Shown here: piece after piece, positions 11,944 through 23,990 of the stretch | Layout of the letters: each line of letters starts with the position of its first letter | Position numbering within the stretch: the stretch's first letter is position 1 | Assembly (NCBI RefSeq): GCF_021155775.2 | Contig: NC_060235.2 | Location: 41,760,701 to 41,824,700, forward strand | Direction of reading: 5' to 3' | Source: Neodiprion pinetum | Lineage: Eukaryota; Arthropoda; Insecta; Hymenoptera; Diprionidae | DNA: 64,000 bases | Program-made: the position numbers and the translations under genes | Notes under the pieces: model-generated | The model's database searches: none | The model's input: only the letters and a program-made list of their open reading frames with translations | What the model was told of the DNA's origin: nothing

Positions 11944-12534
11944 CGATTCGAGCGAGATTTTAAAAATGAAATGACCAAGTCGTACAGAATAATCGGTACG
12001 ATACGATATCGAATTTATTACTACAGAAATATTTGACTTTTATAGGATTGTTAAATCCAAGAGTTCAGTTCGGGACTTGAAAAAGATAAAATGTTTGAGG
12101 GTGAAATTATAAAAAGTCAAATGAAAGTATCGGCAGAATAAATTTAGAAGTGTAAAAGATATTTAATGGGAATTCAAAAATCGAAAAATCTTATCGTAGA
12201 ATTTTATTTACTGTACAAAAGGTACGTAGAATAATTATATAAATATAGCATCATTCAAATCCATGGGAAGATCAAAATGTAGAATTCCAAAACCTTGAAT
12301 CCTCAGAAAAAATGTTGAAGTGTTAACATGCGTAGAATTTTAATATACACGGAAGTCTAATTTGTTCAATTTCGAAATATATCGAAGTCAAAATATAAAA
12401 AGGTGAAGATATAAAAGGCCAAAATAAAAATTCAATGTTTTTTTATAGTTCTATATTTTCAGCGTTCTACGTATCCAAAATGCTATAACAAACTAGATTT
12501 TCGCACGTTTAAAAATGAGATATTACGACCCATC

Positions 12535-12885
12535 TTGAACCGTGTTGCCTTTCTACATTTAAACACCCCTGATTATTCCACTTTCAGGGAAAATGTCTTT
12601 TTCTTCATCTCTCTCAAAGTTGGCTCAACGAATTTGAAGTCCGACCTGCCGAGTAATGATCCGACAAATAGACTATCAACCACTCAGCTTGAGACCTTAG
12701 AATCAAAGGGCAAAATCGATGTAATCAAGCAGCAATCCCCAGAATTACTTCCATCAATTCGATGTCAATACATCATTTCGAAAACAGATTCTGAAATACC
12801 TGCTCAAGTGACAGCTTTTCAGGGAAGAAGCTTCGGGCCAAGTTCGAAGGGCAGGCGCTTTGATTTTACCTTGATACTCGATTAG
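12535..12885 (+). other. Unassigned open frame of 116 codons
   Basis: A plus-strand frame whose second half looks protein-like (DLPSNDPTNRLSTTQLETL; VIKQQSPELLPSIR). It has no ATG at its start, no convincing splice sites and no recognised domain. It lies opposite the host gene. It is listed because its composition is less repetitive than most chance frames here. Confidence 0.15.
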
Positions 12886-14480
12886 AACGGTGAGCGATGC
12901 GAAGGGGACAAAGTGCGTCTGGGTTCGTGTAATCAAACGTTACGTAGAGAAACGCACGAAACGAGACGTCTGCTCGTTAAAAACGTGACCCGCAACCCGC
13001 GAACGAAGCGGGGTTCGAAGGGCATGAAGATGGGAAGAGGGGATAAAGAGCTCGACCCGCGTGTTTTAGCGAGGGGTGCGCTCCACGACAGGATAAATTT
13101 CATTTCGTTTCCTGAAATTTCCATTTTCCCGCATTACGACCAAATTCAAAGCCACAGTACAGTATGTGACGAAAACCTCGAGGGCTTAGCCCCGCGAATA
13201 AAATTTCATCGAGTCGTCGCTCCTAACTGTGTAGGAAAAAATAAAACACGTCATTTTCCAATTTCACACGTTATAAAAGAAGTTTTCCGTGAAACTCGCC
13301 GTTCGGTGTAACCAAACGATTAACCGAATCGCGCGAATCGTGGGTAACTTCGTGTGCTGTTTTACCGACGCATCTCTCGTCCGTCGGTAAGTTAGAGCAT
13401 CGGCAGACTGTGATCCTTCACAAAATTGAAAAAAGATGATATTGATACTGGTTAACATCCATTATATCTTCAAATGTCGAATAATTGGAAACTAAAGATT
13501 AACTAGTCTTAGATTTTCTTTGTGAAATCATTATTGGGTGTTCTGAAGAACAGATAAATTTCCGACAACTCAATATGGTATCACGATATTTGTATAGAAA
13601 CATCTTACAATAAACCTATAGATATGATCTTTCAAATAATCATGCGAGTAAATAAAAGATCCCTGAGATGAGTATATTTCTCAGATTCTAGTCGTTAATT
13701 CTGAACCACCCGGTATAACGTGGAACATCAAACTCCATTAATTCGTGTTCAGACAGGATTCGGAATCCTTGATCCCGAATAATATTCTCAACTGGAATAA
13801 CTTAGTTTTTACTCTTTTTTTTTTCTCCGTTCTTTTTAATACTCTATGGAGGTACGATGAGCGAAGATACGCAGCCAAGTGTTTTGTTCATGTTGACGTT
13901 GATCTATTACACTTCTAGCAGACGATGATATGCAAAGCTTCTTATCTCCGCTTGTAATCGTTAGTAATATTTCAGTTCTCGATTGCTATTTAACGAGAAA
14001 TTTTCGTGCTTCGGAAACAAACTCGAACATTTTAAAACGTCAGAAGAACAATTGTACGGTAAAGGTATCGAATTACAACAACAAAACTTAAACTCTAAAG
14101 AATCTAGTTGGGTGTACTCGCTTCTTTGAAATACTGCTGTCAATAGATGGCGCTTCGCGTATCAAAATGCAAAACCTTTCCCGTTGCATGTATCTAATTT
14201 CCTATATTAATTAAAACCCGTGAAAGTAACTCCCAAGAGTTTCGTAATGAACGTCTGAAGGGATTGAAAAATCGTAAAATTTACTTTGCGTATACGGGAA
14301 TCAGAGGTGGGAGTAATGCTTTTATCGACCACGTGACGGAATCTAAAAGCCTTCCCGAACCGAGCGAGAGATCATTCAGCCGTTATACGACAGTTAAATT
14401 CATTCGGTGTTCAGACGAGTGTTAAATCCGGGTGAAATGATCGACATTAGACGCAGGGATGGGAAGGAGAGCCGGATCCG

Positions 14481-14499
14481 AGAGAAAGAGAGAGAGAGA

Positions 14500-14562
<63 letters not shown>
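14481..14562 (+). repeat. GA microsatellite
   Basis: About 80 bases of nearly uninterrupted GA dinucleotides with a few A and T interruptions. The translation into alternating Arg-Glu here is a by-product. Confidence 0.95.
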
Positions 14563-16125
14563 TCCCAAAATAACTATCAATACACACGAAGCTTAAGGTA
14601 CGTGGAGGGGAATTAATTGGTGAGAATCATCTGGGACGCCGAATCCCTCGGCTGCAAGGGTGTATCTCGCGTATAATCGCCCAAGAGGAGAGGAGAGGAA
14701 GCGATCAAGCAATTTCGGGTCTTCCAAAGTTAGCTAATAACGAGCCCGAGAGTGAGGCGGGAGGGTTGCCACTCGCATAATAATAATCGGAGATCTGGTT
14801 TCCAGTCCTCTGTCTCTCCCCTTCAAAAAGCCTGATATAGACGAATGCAGAGCCCCGCATATTATCGCTTTTCCCTCAAAAAACCAATTTCAATTTCAAT
14901 TTATACGCACCTCTGCAGCGTGTACCTACGGCAGGAGAGAAAGAAAGAAAAAAACAACAACAAAAACAACCATCAATTTTCGCATCTTCTCTTTCATCTC
15001 GAATCCGTTGCACACGTGTTATTACATTCATAGTTGTGTGAGCGTTGTTTTTATTTATTATTTTTTTTTTTTTTTTTTTTTTACGCGCAGGAATTCAAAG
15101 AATTTCATAAAAGCCACACGCATATACCTACAATAATAAACCGCACATCAGGGAAAGTTAATGAAGTTTTTTATCTGCCCATTTCTGAAATCAGTAACTG
15201 ATATCAATCATCGATCAACTATCCAGCGTTGGAGTGATATTTTGGTTTTTTATTTTTTCCACATCACGTGTATAATGGCAGGAAAATTTTATGCACCAAA
15301 AAGGTGACTTTGGTTGTAAAAGGTCGTACAATTATTCATTTTTTTATTTTGATGTTTGCTGAAGAAACACTCAAAACGCGTATATGCACTAAAATTATCC
15401 GGGAAAAGGAAATAAAATTGAAAAGGCCTTATGTTTGATGGATACGCTCTTTCAGCCCTGAAATGTATTTTTATTTTATTTATAAGATTTATAAAAGATA
15501 TGAGGTCCGCTACTTTTCCGCTTCTTTCATAAACGAAATGAAAAGCTTTGAAACGTAAAGATTCGTCGATTTGGGAAAGAGGATGTTCAGAATTTTTTTT
15601 TTTTTCTAACAATATAATGTCAAGCGTAAGGGTACAAGGTCGCATCCACTAACATATAACCTTACACCGTCAGTGTTTTATCGTTAATTGATCCACTGTT
15701 AAAAATTCAACGTATTCAAAAGCATCCTCACGTTTTTGACGTAAATACATAGGAGCAACAAAAACGCCTTATCACATTTACGCGTGGTTAAAGGTTGTGT
15801 AATCGCACATACGCCCTTATACCATTAGACGCGCGATATTTTATCCAATCGAATTAAGATCGAAAGTTAAAGATGCATTGGACGCGTACAGTCGAATAGA
15901 AAAATTATCGAAGCAAAAACCCGAGGTAATCCAAAGTTGATAAAGTGATTTTTTTTTCCTACTTGACCAACTCAAGAAGAAATCTATCTCAGACAATTCC
16001 TAGGAAATTCGTTTACGAATGAAACGAGCTATTCTTAGCACGACAATTGTACGAACTGTACGGATTTTGAGAAAAAATATAATACGATTTCTCTGACGTT
16101 TTCATAACTATTGGGATTGTAACTT

Positions 16126-16242
16126 AGCAATGCGTGATCTGGTGGAAAAAAATCAAACTAATGTAACCAGGCTGACCATAAAATTAAAAACTTAGGTTAT
16201 GTGTGGTGATAAAATGGCGCCGACAGCGAAACTCTGACGTCG
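16126..16242 (-). repeat. Dispersed repeat, internally deleted copy
   Basis: The reverse complement matches both ends of the repeats at 29218-29473 and 56665-56925: the GGCGCCATTTTATCACC block and the CCTGGTTACATTAGTTTGAT block followed by TTCCACCAGAT. About 150 bp of the middle is missing. This is a deletion derivative of the family. Confidence 0.8.
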
Positions 16243-17540
16243 TGAAGACATTTTTCAATATAACACGTTAACTGTTTACGGTGGAAGTGTAGTGTTACAA
16301 CATTTTTTTCCTTTATTACAGAATGTCGTTCTGAAAAAATTAACTTCCGCTTGATCGGCTGATTCAGTTTCGCTTCTGCGAACTTCGCCTTTTCGTTCCG
16401 ACTCATTTTCTTTACCGACCGTGGTAAATAGTCGAATAAATGGTTGAAAACTGGATTAGGTAACAGACGCGTTAAAATGTGCGAAATAACAGCTAAGCCT
16501 CTAAGCGGGTTTAAAAAAAAAAAAAAGAGGTATTTGGGCGATTTTGCCGCAAAATTTCTGTCCGTCCCGTCAACGGAAGGTCGTAAAACAAGTCGTGAAA
16601 AAGCAAAGCTTTACGTCGGTGTTTTGCGAACGCGATCGTACAGCGTCGTTGGATGAAATGGATGGAATAAAGAAGAATTAGCAACACGTCGTCGATACGT
16701 GACGGTTTTTCTCATACTATTTTATTAAACATCGTTTGAGGTGAATTTCTGCCGAGAAATAAGTAATTAAAAAACAAAAAAAGTAACAATTAAATACAAA
16801 AAAATTCCAAAAAGAAAGAATCAAGACAAACAGCGCTAAAATGAACACAAAGGTTGACTGAAGGTGACTTCAATAACCGCTTATGAAAACCTCGAATGGC
16901 ACTCGGAACGACCGGCTGACGCTTTTTGAATTAATCTCTACTTCTCCGCTGAACTATAATTGACTCTTCGAATGAAGGTTTCCAGTGCAGCCGATGAACC
17001 AGTAAAACCATTTACGATCAAGACCCTGTCTGATCCAGGTATTCCTGCACAATTTAACGACAGTTCGGGACAGTTTACCGTTCTATTTCTCTATTTTTTT
17101 TTTTTTTTTTTTTTTACGTTCCATTTTATCTTCCACAGTTCAGACGCTTCGCTTCCTTTTTTTTTTTTTTTGATAGAAACTGCAGGATTGAATCTAGCTT
17201 GTCTGATTGGATAAATAGCCAATTTCGTTTATCTGTACAACGTGGCTTTGATATAAAAATTCGATTGAAAATAGGTCAATTCCAAAGTTTCAAATCATTC
17301 TAAAATTTTTGCAATTTTATCTATTGAAATTTTTGCAATTATTAGCTTGATAACCTCTGATTTGGCGAACATAAATCCCATGCAGAATTGGCTAGATTCT
17401 CATCCTGATTATTTTACATTTATAATTATTTTCATCTAACAGTCCTTGGCCCTTTTAGTCACACATTTTACAACTCGATATTTTGGCCCGTATTTTGTTC
17501 ACGCGGAATCTGAAGACAGAATTTGATAATTTCTCAATCC

Positions 17541-17582
17541 AAGATGGCGGATCCAGTATGGCGGATCCAAAATGGCGGATGC
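17541..17582 (+). repeat. Triplicated ATGGCGGATC motif
   Basis: Three tandem units, atggcggatcc, atggcggatcc and atggcggatgc, are separated by AGT or AAA. The core AAAATGGCGG resembles a YY1/Pho binding site and recurs elsewhere in the window. Confidence 0.8.
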
Positions 17583-17904
17583 AAAATCGAAAAAACGATC
17601 AAAATTCGATGATTTTCACGGAAACTCGTTACTCGAGCGTTTTTGGGGTTATACGAAGTAACAAAAATTGTTTTAAAGTTGTAAATAAACTGTGATAAGG
17701 CTAGAATATGGAAATTTTTAAGCCGGGACGCTGAGCATCTCACCGTGACTAAAGAGTTAACCCAAAAACCACGAAAAAAACTTTTAAAACATGTTTGTTT
17801 TGTATTCTGTTCTCTCGATAAAAATCGTAGAAAATTTGTCAAAAGAATTACCTTCGACGTGTTTTCTGACTATTGAAGGAACCGTAAGACAGACACCAAA
17901 TTTT

Positions 17905-18189
17905 TTAAAATGGTGGAAGTAGCTCAGGGCGGTCGGAGCGTGCGAGCTGCCGGGTGGTCGTCAGTTTATTCACCCCCAGGATGAGGGGCGCCTTGTAGAC
18001 GCGCCGCATGATCAGAAATTCACAGAATCTACGGTCTGTGTCCCGGCAATTCTCCAGAGAAATCGATAGTCTCCGACCTACCCCATCGTCTGAATCGATC
18101 GCCGAGAGACCGACCCGGTGCGTTAAAGTAAATTCGCTCAAGACTCGGAAGTATATAATGTACCATTGATGCTTCAGGGTCAACAACAT
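17905..18189 (-). other. Unassigned coding-like frame next to a repeat
   Basis: A 94-codon minus-strand frame with GC-rich third positions, unlike its AT-rich surroundings. Blocks include GLSAIDSDDGVGRRLSISL, ENCRDTDRRFCEF and MRRVYKAPLILGV, and it ends in a stop after LLPPF. It abuts the repeat at 18180-18735, which has a second copy at 59519-60125 that lacks this frame. Possible acceptors (cgattcag) and donors (GGGG|GTGAAT) exist, but the phases do not fit the host gene. It may be a transposon-derived or captured gene fragment. I recognise no family. Confidence 0.25.
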
Positions 18190-18735
18190 TTTTTTGTTTC
18201 TTCAATCAGTTTATATTAAAATAATTGAATTTTGATTCTATGGATGGAATAATAACCAAAATCTTCGTTTATTGTTTATAAACTTTTTGAGAATTGATAA
18301 ATAAGTCTTCAAGTTTTTGGTTGATCAGTTATTACGAAAAAGATCCAAGGCTTATTTATCAACGTAAAAAAGACGAAAGCAAACTTTCTAAGTAATAAAT
18401 TAATATTTTGGTTATTATCCGATGCATGGAATCAATATTTATTCATTTAAATAAAAATCCAAAGAAAATGAAAAAAAAAAAAAAAAAATTCTGTCAACCT
18501 GTGATTAATTATTATTTTTTAATAAAAGTAATTTAAATGCAAAACTGAAGTTCGTTTAATTGTTATTTACAATAAATGTTTGAGAAAATAGGTATTTTTT
18601 CTTACAATCCGAAATATCGTTCTGGTTTCTACAAAAGTAAACTTCATCCCAATAAAACTATTTTTTCTTTTATTAGTTATATGAAAGAAACTAAAAATTT
18701 GACATCTAGAATCCGAACTCAAAATTCACGTTTAC
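18180..18735 (+). repeat. Dispersed repeat family, copy 1
   Basis: Matches 59519-60125 in the same orientation. Shared blocks include TCAACAACA, TTCTATGGATGG/TTCTATACATCG, TCTTGAAGTTTTTGGTTGAT-like sequence, ATAAATGTTTGA, AATATCGTTC-GGTTTCTA and AAAAATTTGACA. AT-rich with no common open frame. The class is unknown. Confidence 0.75.
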
Positions 18736-19830
18736 CGGTATCAACATCGTGGATTAGGCATATGACACGTGACGTCGAGAACACAGGAATTTGGTCTGCA
18801 TAGATAAGTATTTTTTCTTATTCTGTTTTTTGTTTTTTTTTTTTTTATTTCTTACACGATGCCACAAACGAATGTCAAATTTCTGTGCACATTTTAACTC
18901 GTTTTGCTCTAGCAGTGAGAAAAATTTCACCAAATCTCTCGATACGTGCAACTAAAAATACGAACTTAATCGTAAAAGTTCTTTTACAACATTTTTTTCC
19001 AAAACTATCAATTCACGAACTAATCGAGTTCTTTTTTTTTTTTTACACAAAATATGTGTGCGCGGTAAGTAATATTGTACATAAAACGATCGCAAAACGT
19101 GAAAATTACCGATATTCCTAATACGAAAAACTTGGATAAAAAAAGCTCATATTACTTTATTTTCTCAGCCTCGTTCATTTAACTGTGCATTCACCCGGTA
19201 TAAATACCGTCCAAAGTACGCTCAAAGTATACCGTATATACGTATATAATAATAAAATGAAGAAAGTAAAAGAGAATGAAAATAGAAACAAAAAAAAAAA
19301 AAAATCTCAGTGAAAAACATAACCCATCGTAAATTAATTATACTACCCGTCGCTCTTTGTCGACTCTCTCGACTCTCTCGGCTGGCTATTTCGGTCCATA
19401 ATTCGAAGCGCGCACAGAGCCGTAGTTATTACAGGTATACCTATGGAACAACTATGTGTAGGGTATATTTAATGAGCAAAGATATATAAATATGTATATA
19501 TATATATATATACACATATGGTATAATAACAGACAGTGTTTGCTCGTGTCGATTATCCTCAAGCGATTTGACGCTTTGCTAATGTGCAAACGTGCGTTTT
19601 AGGGGTGATATTACGAGTTAAAAGAGCAAGAGAAAAAACGAATCGTCCGAGAGACGAGAGTTGGGGGAAAAAAAAGCTCTTTAAACGCGTCACTTCGCTT
19701 GCAAAAGCTTGCAGTTCTCACGACACTCTGTGTATTATACACAGTGCATAATTTTATTTTACGCTCGCTTCGACGTTTGTAAAGAGACGTTTAGCCAACT
19801 TCACGGTATGTATGTTTTAAGTTCGTGCTG

Positions 19831-20252
19831 TATTCCTACCTTTACCGACCGAGCAAACCCAGCATTTTTCTTCCTCTATTAAATAAACAAACGAACGGAA
19901 AGGATAACTTTTATTTACGAAATTATTGTAATTCCTAGTTCTCGTCCGGTGACCTCAATATTGCAGGTGAACAGTCTCACGGTGTAAATTTTTTCTCCTC
20001 ACTCATTCTGGAATGGCGGAAAGTATCTCAGCTATGCACTGTTTGATCCCTGAAATACGGGAAATTTGGGAATAGTAACGCGTGTCAAAAAATCACACAT
20101 TTTTGTTAACGTTTTTTTGGATACGGATAACCTTCCCGAATACCGCTACAAAAGAGCGACGCATCGTCGGAATTTGAACCTTTTCCGATCGTTTGTTTAT
20201 TGAATACAGGAAGAAAAAGGGTGAGCCTGCTCTGTCGGTAAGGGTAGGCGTA
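19831..20252 (+). repeat. TIR element (MITE), long copy
   Basis: Inverted ends of about 70 bp: CCTACCTTTACCGACCGAGC with downstream TTTTTCTTCCT on the left pairs with AGGAAGAAAAAGGG and GTCGGTAAGGGTAGG on the right. The block CGCTACAAAAG-GCGA-GCATCGTCG-AATTTGAACC is shared with the element at 55501-55710. No transposase frame. Confidence 0.8.
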
Positions 20253-23200
20253 TTACACGACCCCAACGGAATATGCCTCACGGTAGGAACGTGAAATAGG
20301 GAATACCCTTGGCAATGGATATCCCTGCTATGCAACATTCTGCGTTACATACATAAATCCTGCAGGGAGCTGGGGAGACATTTTGCATTCGCAGGTGTCT
20401 TCGCGCTCTTAAATAAACCCATAAATTTTCCAAGCCCCGTATGCAGCGAACTTCCCACATAGTCTAAAAATATTTTTCACGAATGCAGTTAAAGTAACTG
20501 CCAGCCATTAGCGTGGAGAAAATACTTGGCAATTTACTTGGAACATTTGGAGAGATTCGTTTTGGCACCAAATTTTGAATCTTCGAGTTACAGGAATGAA
20601 AAACAATTTTACCAAGTCTTTGGTCAATTTTAACTGACTGTGTTCGGTTTCATATGCTAAGAAAAAAAAAAAGAACTGAAACCATAGAAGCATATACCAA
20701 TAATATAAATTTTGATGATCTGTTTTTAAATTATAAACAAGTAATAAAATGTTTGATTTTTGTTTCAATTATTTTAGGGTCAATTCAACAAATGACGGAA
20801 TCACTTGTTTAGCAACTATTTTTTACCGATTTCATGATATTTGATTTGAAAAGATACATTTTTTAACATTAAAATAATTTGTACAAAAATTCTTAACTAT
20901 ATTCATCTTTAAATCAAACATGTTCAAATAACGTTTAGAAGGTGAAATAATTTCTTTCAAATATTCTATATTAATTATATAATATTACTTCATAATATTA
21001 AAGAAAGTGTAAAAAAAAATATGGTTATCCATTTTAAAATGACCGAAGACATGAACCAAATATTCTTAAAACAGGAAAAAGCGTGAAAGTACGAAGGAAT
21101 CCCACAAATAATTCATAGCTCAAAAACGACAATTGCAAAGGAAAAAGGAAAAAAAAAAATTCCAGCGAAGTTAACATCCCTTGTATGATACGCAAGAATT
21201 TTCATTTACTTGGAAATTGAATATGAGAAAAAGAAAGAAGAAAAATACGTCCGACACAATTATCTACCAAGTAATTTGACTTTCACGAATGGATTGCAAG
21301 CGAATTTACCCCATGTTAAATATTATCGTTGTAAACGTTTCACCAGGAAATGAATCTAACCCGCAAAAAACTGAAGAAAGAAAAAAGAAAAAAAAAGGAG
21401 AGAAACAAAGTGAAAAATGGAAAAAGAACTCCTCCTTCCAGATTGCGTCATTTCGTACGATGCCTTGGAGCTTTCGTCGGCTGCACTGAATTCCTGGACG
21501 CGCAGTGTATGTATGTATATATATACAGGTTTGTACAACCCTTCAAAGCCTCTGCAGCAACGTCTGTAAAACGTATCGGGCGAAGGTGGCGCGGTGGTGA
21601 TAAATAACGTCAGGTGGGTTGGAGGAGGAGGAGGAGAAGTAAGGTAGAAGGTAGAAGGTAGATTGAAGGTGCACTCGATCTCGAGTCGGAGGCATACGGC
21701 CAAAGTCTGTATAGGACGCCACACACCCGGAAGCTCGGTTCACTTTGACTCTTGTAGATACTTCGATTCGGAGATTAAAAGGCACGTTTGCACCTCGACG
21801 GAAGTGAATTAGAAACGAGGAGAAAATTGGGAGCGGGGATAAAGCGGAAATTATACAAATTACACGGTAGGAGCGGCAAATGTATGGTAAAAAAGAAGAA
21901 AAAAAAAAAAGAAAGGAGTCTCTCTTCGAATTTTTCGTAATAATTTTTACAATACAAAATTATATTCAACTTGACTTTTCGTTGACTTGTTTGTCGTGGA
22001 CGTGCGAATCAAAAATCACGAAAATACTTCTTTCAATCTCATTTTCAGTACGATAATACAGGTTAATAATATATATGCACATAGCTCGTGAAAATCACAG
22101 AAAAAAAATATTGGAGAAGATGGGTTTTTTTTTTTTTTTTTTTGGTCGATGGGTAGAAGATAATTGAGATAAGGATTTTCCTTTGATGTTTCGAATTACA
22201 AGCTGGAGGCTGAACGCGATGATTGATTGAGAGAATAATTCGCTACAATTCGATTTCAATGCTTTACGGATTATTACGGGCTCTGCGTAGTTCTGTGCAG
22301 GAATGAATATAATCACTTTTCGAAAGACAGAATACCGAGTGATAATTTTTTAGATAATTGAAATTTGGTGAGTATTTTCTTCTCGCAATTGCAAAAGATT
22401 CCGTATATATATACGCTTAAGATAAGCGAGAACTCTCTTGCAAGTTTCGGGGGTTGAAGCGCGGGTCGTTTCTTCAATTTAAAAGTTGAACCTGCGAGGG
22501 GGAGAAGAGAATAGAAATTTATACAGAGAGAAAAGAATGAGAGAAGGGTTCATGCAGAACAACAACGGCAAGGGTGCAGAAAATTTGGTGGTACTGGGAG
22601 GATGAAATAATAAGCACGAGATGAGGTAAGAATATAACTCGTGAATATTTTTCAAGGATTGCTTTTGTTTGTCAATTATTTACGTACGCGCAAACATTAC
22701 ATTACGGTAGAGTACAAAATTTCAAGATCGGTGTTTATTACCCATGATAATTAATTAAACGCAAAATCTGTTACACGTTACGTATATATACAGCTGAAAA
22801 TGATTGAGGATAATGTAATTTCAAAGCTGAAGTTTCGTTGTATCTTTTTCCTTTTTTTTGGAGTCTTTTCTTTTGCACCTACATTTATTATCTGTATTCC
22901 GTATTAATTAGTGTTTTATCGTTAAATAAGCGCGAGGCGGTTGGAAATCGATAAATGATTTTGCCCGCAGTTAAAGAGTCACGTGTACCTATACTCTTAA
23001 GGTGAAAAGAAAAAAAAAAAAAAAGAAACTGAATAAATAAAAAAAATTTTCCATACAAGAGAATTTTTGTGAAGAAAATTTTACTTGAGATACAATTATT
23101 TTCATTAAAACTATTAAATATATTTTCAAATCGATAAAATATCTGCCTAGGTATACATGGAATAATTAGTATCTGAGATCGAACAACTGATTTTTTCAGT

Positions 23201-23569
23201 CTAAACAATATCGGGAAAAATTTCAGGCTGCAGTAATAATCATCATCGCATAACTGAACACAAAACCGTCAATCCGAACACTTCCAGGGTTGAAAAAAGG
23301 TCGACCAATTGCTGAGAAAAATCGTCGGCTACATAAAGCGATTCAGCAAAATAGTAGGTACGATATTATCCCGAGCCTCTGATTCGATTCGTTCACCTCG
23401 CCATTCAACTCGAAGGTGGAAGAGGAATGGGAAATATTGCGATCAAGACGGAGTCAACTTTATACCACATGAGCAGAAGATGCGTATAACAGTAGGACCT
23501 CGAATCGTAGTCGATTAAAACGGTCCATGGTTCGATTTACAGAGAAACGAAATTCGATCCCGAATAATT

Positions 23570-23990
23570 AAAAAGTAGAATTAAAAAATGTTTTCATATT
23601 TCCCGCAAACGCGGAAAAAAGTGTTACTTTATTCCCGCAAAATGAGGGAAAAAAGTTAAGAGGGAATAATATCCAACTTTTCTCCCGCTCTACAGGTCAA
23701 AAAAGTAACATTATAATCGAGTCGGGAATAATATCACATTATGCAACAAGGGAATAAAGGCGACTTTTATTCCTGTGATACATATAAGACTTTATTTCCG
23801 ACTCAACTCAGGAGCGCAATATTTATTTGAAAATTGGGACTCTTCAATTGGATTCATATTTCCCGCTGATTTGGATTTGCTTTTTTGACCTCGAAAAGCG
23901 CGACGAAATTGGCATAAATTTCCCTAAAACGCATTTGAGGTAAAAAAATTTAACATTACAGTTAAGTCGGCAATAAAAATTCTTTCTCTT
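23570..23990. repeat. Imperfect internally repetitive block
   Basis: Repeated words TTATTCCCGC, GGGAATAATAT and AGTAACATTA-AATCGAGTCGG (decayed to TTAACATTACAGTTAAGTCGG) occur in both orientations, for example CGAGTCGGGAATAA against TTATTTCCGACTC. It looks like an old fold-back or nested repeat. No coding frame. Confidence 0.55.

Noticed and set aside
12913..13311. 132-codon plus-strand frame
   Set aside because: No ATG at the start, very Arg-rich from CpG-rich sequence, no supporting splice sites and no recognisable domain.
14407..14616. Arg-Glu repeat protein
   Set aside because: It is a translation of the GA microsatellite.
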